A program made the translations under genes and the position numbers. From Physcomitrium patens (Eukaryota > Streptophyta > Bryopsida > Funariales > Funariaceae): a stretch of DNA of 64,000 nucleotides. The stretch lies in assembly GCF_000002425.4 (NCBI RefSeq), contig NC_037257.1, positions 15,324,708 to 15,388,707 of the forward strand, given 5' to 3'. Shown here piece after piece: positions 56,475 through 64,000 of the stretch. Under the pieces are notes generated by a model. It searched no databases and was not told where the DNA came from. It saw only the letters and a list, made by a program, of their open reading frames with translations. Position 1 is the first letter of the stretch. Every line of letters starts with the position of its first letter.

Positions 56475-58400
56475 TGATTGTCAATCATGTTTAAACTCAG
56501 GGATGAGATAGCATTAAACAACTGTTCAGATCAATTATTTGGAGGTCAATTCAAGTCTGCGGTTTCTAAACTGGCCTATTTGCTATTGATAGTGAATAGT
56601 TTGGATAGTCTTCAATAAATTGTAAAAATGGATACTTCATCGTCAAGTGGCGCTCCAGACATGCTCCGGCCATTTGCAGTGTAGAGTGTGGGATCATGCG
56701 ATCATGAACTCCCCACCGTAGCATACAATTCGGGAGAAAGCAAGCCACCCCAGCCTCTCTATCTGTCTCAAGACTTCCAATTTGAAGAGTGGGTCACATG
56801 TCTACGTGTATTGTGGCGTCCTGTAGGCAGAAGTATGAGTGTATGTTAGACCATGTGGGATCACGAAATGCATAATCCTGAAGGGCTTAAATTATCTTGA
56901 TTGGACGTTAACGGATCGGCGATGAGCAGTCAATGGCATCCGTGTGAGAATTGCTTGACAATTAACTGTTAGTGTTGCATGTTGTTAGTTTGTAGTTCGT
57001 GGTTGAAGACTGGGCATTGAATGATCATTGCGTTTGTTCACAGAACCAGCTACTTCAAGGCGGAGAAGTCGTAGTGCCCTTTCAAGGGTTGTTGCTGGAT
57101 TTGCATCCGCGTCGCTGGCGCCGTGACGAGACAATCAACTTCGGTTGTTGAGGATGGTGATGGGGATGATTAACGCTCCTTTGCGAATTCAAACAGAATG
57201 GTGAAAGATGTGTGGGAGAAAGATGTCGTGTCGGCTGTGATTCCTTGTTCCTCCGGTCAACTCTGGTTAGGGTAGTGGTTGGTGCTAGGGCAACATGGAC
57301 ACCAAATTGCGCCAAATATGGTTGCTGATGATGTTTCATTTTTTGAGTACCAACAGTTCAGTGCAGCATTGTCTCGGTATGGAACGGTGCGAGGGTATCG
57401 CTCTGAAAAATGTTACTATTGTGGATGTTTGTCACCTAATTCTCGATTCAATCCTGGTTTTAACTTGCGTGGAGCTGCTTATTAAACAAGCAGTTGTGCA
57501 TGGTGCAGAGAGGTCAATCTGAAAAGAGGTCGTCGAATACAAAAGATGAAAAGAAAAAATGTGAGTTATGTTCTTTATCACTGTCGATTATTATGGAAGG
57601 GTTACTTGTTTTTTCTATGCTTAAGTATTGAGTACTTCGTAAGGATTTTCCTCATCAATTTCGCGTGACATATGGTTCAGCCTCGTTTGTTTTCTGAGAT
57701 TTTAGCTCTGCTTTTTCCCACGATCATCCTTGGTGGAGGCTGTTCCAGCTAAAAGGCAGCAAGTGACTAGTGGATTTGAAACACCAAGCATGGCATCAAA
57801 GTTTCAACGAGATTGAGCATGTCTGGCATGAGACTTCACTACTTTCGGAACCTGGGTTAGGACAAATCTTTTAGCAGAATAGTTCGCGGGAGATGAAGGA
57901 GACGGCAAATTGCACATTCCCGGCAAATTTGCACATTCCTCGGAAAATTGCACTGCTGAGGCGGCAAGTTCACAAAGAATCAAAACGTGACTTGCAGCAA
58001 GGTTTCAAAGTAGAGTGTTATCATAAATGTAAGTATTCTGGCATCAGTAGGCTGTGTTGCTTGGAATTCGTCGCCTATCCCCACCCAGGTCTTACTTTGA
58101 AATAAGTTCCACTTTGTTTACCACTTCCGAGTTTTTACAACGTTCAGGACAAATTCTTTGAATGCCTGATCAAATAGTGGTTGCTGGACAAACTCTGAAA
58201 CAGCTTCTCACAAACTGAATGGGATAAGCGTTTTACTTCTGCACATGTATGATTCAGCCACATCTAAGAAATGAAGATACATTTGATTCTCACTGTCGGG
58301 ATTATGATCGAGGTTTTTATAAAGTTGAGCATGTTTGTTGCCGAGGATTATTTCTGCATATACCTAGGACAAGTACGTATTGATTGATACTGATGGGGTA
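56475..58400. other. GC-richer region without a recognised gene
   Basis: Base composition rises sharply compared with both sides. Short frames on both strands (for example plus 57279-57485 with KCYYCGCLSPNSRFNPGFNL, plus 57893-58105 and minus 56566-56748) show no family resemblance. A local duplication of GGCAAATT.GCACATTCC lies near 57903-57940. It could be an old gene remnant, a non-coding transcript or an old solo LTR. Confidence 0.4.
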
Positions 58401-59629
58401 TCAAAATACCAATCACACGTTGTGTGCTACTCAACATTTCAATAGCTCAAAATCTTGATTACTCGTGACTGAATAAAATCTTGAACGAAATCTGTAGATT
58501 TGTATGTTTTATTTGTTTCAATGCTTATTTGAATGAGAGAGTTACAAATGATTAATTGTGATAGTGGTATGTCTGAAACAACTTTTAATTAAAAGAAGCT
58601 TGTTTGGTTGATTAACTGCTAATTAAAAACCAATGTGTGAGCTTTAACAGCATACATATAATTCTTCACCTCCAAAAGGTTGTTTGTCAATAGACAGGAG
58701 GATAAGGTAGCATTATTGATTGTCCACATGAATACCTTGTAAAAGTCTCTTTTCAAAGTCTGTTGTAAACTAACAGAGATCTGTAAAGATCTATATTTAC
58801 ATATAGGTTGTCCTAGTTTTAAAAAATCATTTCCAACTATAAGTAGGCTTCTGAGTCACTTAAATAAGTAATTCAATTCAGTTTGCACAAAAATGTTTAA
58901 AAATGAATAAAAATGGGTAAATGAGCAAAAGCTTTTCATCTCATCACTAAAAGAGAGATCTGAGTGCGTTAATGCATAAACGAAATGAAATACAAATGTC
59001 ACATAACATTTGCTCATTCCGTGGATGAAGAATTTGAAGCTCGTACTTACATTAATAACAAAATAAATACTTTAAATGAACCATTTCTTGACCAATTGTG
59101 TAAAAATATAATGTAACTTGGAGACTATTATGTGTGATTAATTATTATGTATGGATAAATTATAATGTATGAATAAATTATAATGTATCTTACATTGTAT
59201 TGGTGACTCATAAATACAAAGATCAGCCTCTATTCTCAAGTCAGCCAAAGTGGCACATGGATGAATGTACCATAACCTCACGTAACTCATGTGGCCTAGA
59301 CAATTATTCGTTAATCCCGCCTCATATTCACAAATGTCAGAGCTCAAATTCTAACCAAGAATAGTCATGGGTCCACGCATTCATCCATAAACTCATTCAT
59401 CCTTATAAATATTCATCCATCCCCATATCCACATGTTGCTGTTGATGGGTGTCCTGGTGAAACATGAACCACAAGAGGTTGCCAGACATGGTCCACTTAT
59501 AGAGAAAACGGATAACAGCCAAGGACCAAAATTATCTACTTTTCAAATGGTGCATTGCTTTTGTACACCCCCAACAGGATAGAAACAGTGAGAAAGTGAA
59601 AAGGCAAAGTGTGACAAGTCACCCTAGGA

Positions 59630-59660
<31 letters not shown>

Positions 59661-61081
59661 ACAGAGAGTGAACTTGGATAACCATTGAACAAATGGTAAC
59701 TTTACTATATTCCCAAGGTTGAGGGGTTCAATAGAAATGTTCCTTGGATCCTTTGCCCTCATCACTCCGTGACTTTGCAACTGAAAGTTCTAACCATCAC
59801 CGTTTTTTAGGGTTGACGGTTCATGGCAATTCAAGTACTCTTCAATGGCTTCGTACGTGACTGCATATTTTGTTGAGATGTCACAAGTATTATTGGATAA
59901 AATATTAGTCTCTCATGGACATGAACTTCTTGTGTACTAAGACCTTGTACTTTATTTTCAAGTATATAAAATATTATGCAACAATAATAAGTTCCACTTG
60001 TAGCAGCACTTTCTATTCTGGGAATAAGTTTGATTTTAGATTTGCTTGAGTTTATTTTTCATTCTGTACTATATTTAGTTTTGATGTGTCTGTGCAGTTC
60101 TGTTTTACTTATGAAATTAAATGAATATGGTAATGTTTGTGTAGGATTATCTATTTTTTTGTATCACTTTACAATAATGCTTTCAGTATCAGGTTTGTAG
60201 AATGTGTATCTTTGATAGTAAAATGAACGAATTATTTGTGTATTTTGAAACAATTTATCTCCTATTTCATAAAATCTTTACAGAACTGTTACATGGACAT
60301 CTCCCATTTATTACATGGACACCTTTCCTTTACTGCTTGAATACTTCCTGCATACAAACCCCTACAAAAAGTTTACTAATTTTGATTGTAAAAATGTGAT
60401 TTCCATTTTTTATCTAACATTGATGAATAATGACAATCTTATTTGACAAAAGTTTTGCAAAGACATAAGAATTAAAGGATGAGATAATGTGAAGCCATAC
60501 AATACAAGTGGATAAGGGTATATCAAATTTTGATATTAAAGTAATAATTTTCACAAGAATCAAAATTTAAAATCAAAACTAGCTATGTTTGGTGGAGGTG
60601 TGTATGCAAGGAATGTCCATGTTGTAAAATGAGGATGTCCACCTAACAATTACAAAAATTTATTTGTGAAAAAATTGGAAGTGTGCTTTGGCACGTTAAA
60701 AGATTCAAAATACAAAGAGACATGAATACCTCATTAGGCTTGGATGTACTAGTTGGAGTCAGACTTTACACTGATTGTTGTGCACTTCATTTAACTGAAG
60801 ATTCACCTAAAAAGTTTCGTATGAAAACCTAGTGTCAATATTTGAGCTGTGAATATGACATGGAATCAGTCCCCAGGCTTGAAAATTTGAATAATTTCAA
60901 TATCGCGATGCTAGTTTCTTAGCTTTCTTCATTCTATACCATATGTTTGCTTACCTCACAGAGAGCAAAAGCAGCAAAGGAGACGTTTGTCAATCGATGT
61001 CCCAATAGAGATCTTATCTAAAGAGTGACTGTACGATGATCACTATGTCATAACTAGTAAACTGAACAGCACGATCACATT
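58401..61081. other. AT-rich intergenic DNA
   Basis: No gene or transposon is recognised. There is a (TA)n run at 59635-59660, and a small direct repeat near 59150-59185 (GGATAAATTATAATGTATG-like). Confidence 0.6.
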
Positions 61082-61165
61082 TGTCAGCAGTGGAGTTCGA
61101 ACCCTCGCCCCATAACGAAGTTCAGAACTAGAGTTAGGCGCCTTAGACCACTCGGCCATGCTGAC
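61082..61165 (-). tRNA. tRNA-Leu-like gene, anticodon CUA, probably degenerate
   Basis: An 84-base tRNA cloverleaf of the long-variable-arm class on the minus strand. The acceptor stem is a perfect 7 bp (GTCAGCA with TGCTGAC) with discriminator A. The D-stem GCC/GGC is intact, box A TGGCCGAGTGG is good and the T-loop is TTCGAAC. The body closely resembles plant tRNA-Leu(CAA), but the anticodon at 61131-61129 reads CTA, which would pair with the UAG stop codon. The anticodon stem has only two of five normal pairs, and the T stem has one mismatch and a G-U closing pair. It is most likely a pseudogene, though the fully paired acceptor stem is notable. The discriminator A fits Leu charging. Confidence 0.72.
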
Positions 61166-61477
61166 AGCAAGAACCGCACCTATTCACATCCACCGCTTGA
61201 TGAATTTTAATATCTATACCGAATCAGTCAAATTTCATACCATCATGAATGCCCTCTTCAACGAAGGGTATTAGGAATTTCATCGAAGTAGAGTTTTTTG
61301 CAAAAAGGACGTTTTAGGGATATTAATTAAAAAACACTGAGATAATAAAGCAAGTTTATTATGAAGAATAAATGTAAATTTAAAAATACATCACAAAAAT
61401 AAACTCATAATCAAATACAATATAAGTTTGTGACAATGTATATATTTATGGCTGCATATCTTATCATAATAATAATA

Positions 61478-61512
<35 letters not shown>

Positions 61513-62984
61513 ATCTAAAATTATATATGTATAACATAAATTTATTATTGTAAATTTATTATTATTATTATTGTTATTATTATTGATGTTGCTACATTTA
61601 TAATCAAGAATTATTATTTCGTAATAATATACCATATCATGAAAACCAAGTGTTGATTTTATATTTCCAATAGGTTTTTTTATTTTTTTTATTTATTTAC
61701 TATAGTTAAATAATAATCAAAATTAGTTCTAGAAAAGATTAATGATCAAGTTAATAAAAATAAGTTGTGAAGGCAATAGCAAAAATTATGGTTGCAATAG
61801 CAATAATAACATGTACATGTATATGAAATAAAAAAATAAAATAAAATAAAATAAAAAATGTTATTCTAAATGACCCTGGTGCTAAATAGATATGAAGACA
61901 TTTTGTGGTTAAACTTTTGTTTTTTGATTGCACCATCCTCAATTTTACAAGATGCTACTCAAGTTGGATCTTTAATATATTTTTAAAAATTATAGACTTT
62001 ATAACTTATTTTATGTGTTTTTTCTGTAGCAATTTGTGGTTTTTCATATTCTTTTACTATAATTCAGATTTTTAAACAACTAGTCTCTATTCTGCTATTT
62101 AGAAAAACACACAAATATAAACAACTAACAAGAGAATAATTTTAGGTTTATTTATTTATTTATTTGATCCATTGGAGCACAAAAATATCAATTTGCATTA
62201 GCATAGAAGTCTTTATTAGTACATAAGTATAAAATATAGTATTTTATTTTACTATAGTAGAACTCCATTTTAATCTTTATTACAATTATTCAGCATGTAA
62301 ATCATGTTAAATTCAAAATGTATTTCAAATATGGTTGTAAGTCCTACATTATTAACTTAAGTCAACCATTAATTAATTCAATTCAATCTGCTATGTATCA
62401 TACTTTGTTGGTAATGAAAACAAGTCAAATAGCAATGAATCCAACTCAATTGGCAATTCAATAACAAAAGATTTGTAATGTATGAAGATTACAAGAAGAG
62501 CAAATATAGATGCTATTTTCAAATTCTTTGTTATTTTTGAAATTGCATATAATTTCATTTGTACCTTCAACATGTTTAAATCAAGGTAAAAATTGTGGTA
62601 TAAAGTATGGTATTCTCCAATTTTTGAATTGCACAAAAGACCTTTTGGTTGGCTTTCAATTTTTTTTGTCAAATCTATGGTCATTGATGCAAATTCTAAA
62701 AGTTTTTTGCATATCTCTAATGCTGGTGGAAGTTGACAATTTCATATGTCCAATAAATCTTTTCAAAGATAGAGTCTAGTTTGATAGCAAAGGCAATTCT
62801 TTTGAAGTAGACTTAGCCATCAAAGGTGGCATATTTACCAAGTTGTATCTGCTATAGAAATCATTGACCATGAAGACTTTCCTATAATGCAACATGGTTC
62901 TAATTTGATATTGATAAAAAAAAATCCAAGTGTGGTTGTAAATGGACTTGAACATATATTATTGTTAATGTCCTAGAGTGTTAT
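61166..62984. other. AT-rich intergenic DNA
   Basis: (ATT)n at about 61466-61510 and again at 61558-61582, a TTTA-rich stretch at 62150-62165, and otherwise no feature. Confidence 0.65.
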
Positions 62985-63306
62985 TGTTAAAGTAAGTCAC
63001 ATATTAAAAGGTATTACCTTAGGTAAGTTGCTAGTGGTCAAAAGGAGGCAAAAGAGTATAAGGAAGTTACTATGGTGGCTTGTAGGATTTGTAGGTGGCA
63101 GCTAGGTTAAGAAAGAACCTAGGATTTAGTTGGATGAAGTAGAAATGGATGTAATGTTAATGGAAGTTGCATCGTTAGTTGGCAACCACCACCTATAAGT
63201 AAGAAGTATTGGAAGTAAGAGTAATCTTATTCCATACTCCTTTTTGTGTTCAACCTTGCTGATGCTAAGTGTTGTGACTTCAAAGTGTTTGTTCTTCAAT
63301 AGTTAT
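62980..63306 (+). mobile_element. Solo LTR of the copia I family with 5-bp target duplication
   Basis: The LTR runs 62985-63301 (TGTTAAAGTAAGTC ... TTCTTCAATA). It is flanked by gttat at 62980-62984 and gttat at 63302-63306, an exact duplication. Shared blocks with copia I: AAGTTGCTAGTGGTCAAAAG, CTAGGATTTAGTTGGATGA, CACCTATAAGTAAGAAG and CTTATTCCATACTCC. A solo LTR arises by recombination between the two LTRs of a full element. A roughly 35-base extra piece with a GTTAGTTGGC block is present before CCTATAAG compared with copia I. Confidence 0.9.
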
Positions 63307-63414
63307 AGGTAATTGAAATTGCTCAAACACAAGATTGAAACTATGCATCAACACTTTCATAAGAACATACTTGAAGAAATTTATTTTGTCATAGAGACAT
63401 ATGCATAAGTAGTA

Positions 63415-63451
<37 letters not shown>

Positions 63452-64000
63452 TCTTAATTGCTTTAATTGTATTACAAAGAAAAATAGACTAAAAAGCTTA
63501 CCCATCTCAATGATCTTCTTAGAGACTTTAATGTACATCTTCAAAGCAGAGTCTTGCTTTCTACACATAATAAAGTCACAAAGTCAAGGTAGAAAATACT
63601 AATGATTCAAAATTTGACAAATTGTTCCTTGTGAAAAATTAAGGTGTTTTGAAGAGTTGCAACAACTTCATTCATAGAAACAAAAGCAAATGAAGCACAA
63701 AAGTTCATCCAATGCTTGTCAAAAACCTTGTGTGCATAAGAATTTATTACCATGGTCCATTTTGCAAGAAAATTAGATCAAATTCCATTATCTTTGGATG
63801 GAAAATATGATTTGCTATTGGCAAATATATGTTTTTGAATATACTTAATACAAAATAAAACCTTAGATGTAAAAATACATCTTTAATGGCATTTTTGAGT
63901 GCCAAGTCTTTGTTAGTACTAATACTCACAAGCTACATTGTATTATATTATAGAACAAATTGTACCAAAGTCTAGTATAAGAATGATTGTGTTTCTTCAC
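63307..64000. other. AT-rich intergenic DNA with T32 run
   Basis: A run of 32 T (63419-63450). No coding region or RNA is recognised. Confidence 0.65.

Noticed and set aside
61411..61635. 74-codon frame rich in Asn and Ile
   Set aside because: It is the translation of an (ATT)n microsatellite and not a gene.
1..64000. CRISPR arrays, bacterial operons or phage modules
   Set aside because: No regularly spaced direct repeats, no ribosome-binding-site-led operons; spliced genes and plant LTR elements show a eukaryotic nuclear window.

Overview
This is a strongly AT-rich nuclear window from a land plant. It is dominated by decayed LTR retrotransposons and holds only two recognisable single-copy gene loci and one tRNA-like gene. 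Plant origin follows from spliced genes with GT-AG introns, Ty3 chromoviruses carrying an integrase-linked chromodomain, Ty1/copia elements primed by initiator tRNA-Met, and degenerate TTTAGG-type tracts. Two points suggest a non-seed plant (moss, liverwort, lycophyte or fern) rather than a flowering plant: the chromovirus RNase H has the fungal-like (Tcn1-type) arrangement (FYSRKF..INYEI..KELL..VD), and there is a decayed acetate kinase gene, an enzyme known from algae and early-diverging land plants. The species cannot be named from the sequence alone.

Layout. 1-5190: chromovirus A, minus strand. 5191-13220: chromovirus B, plus strand, head-to-head with A; it carries a solo LTR in its integrase and a long non-coding LTR-like unit (U1) just before its 3' LTR. 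13221-30525: one minus-strand chromovirus (D) stretched to about 17 kb by nested insertions: U2 in its 3' LTR, copia element I in its RT (itself holding a GC-rich solo LTR in its own 3' LTR), U3 in its gag, and the whole plus-strand chromovirus C in its gag. 31730-32483: GC-richer remnant of an unknown gene, abutted by truncated copia K (32484-33406). 33490-35097: unit U4. 36182-37334: acetate kinase pseudogene, plus strand. 39113-41667: kappa-class GST-like gene, minus strand, the only locus that looks intact. 41700-51355: AT-rich non-coding DNA. 51356-56474: copia H, minus strand. 56475-58400: GC-richer stretch with no recognised gene. 61082-61165: tRNA-Leu-like gene with anticodon CUA. 62985-63301: solo LTR of the copia I family with a perfect 5-bp target duplication.

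None of the retroelements can make a full polyprotein. All have stops, frameshifts and deletions, and many changes look like C-to-T or G-to-A transitions, as expected of methylated, silenced repeats. The genes do not form a pathway together. The main interest lies in the insertion history, in conserved non-standard parts of the retroelements (paired leader hairpins, an extra reading frame after the chromodomain, a half-tRNA primer site, TG...TA termini), and in the two host genes.
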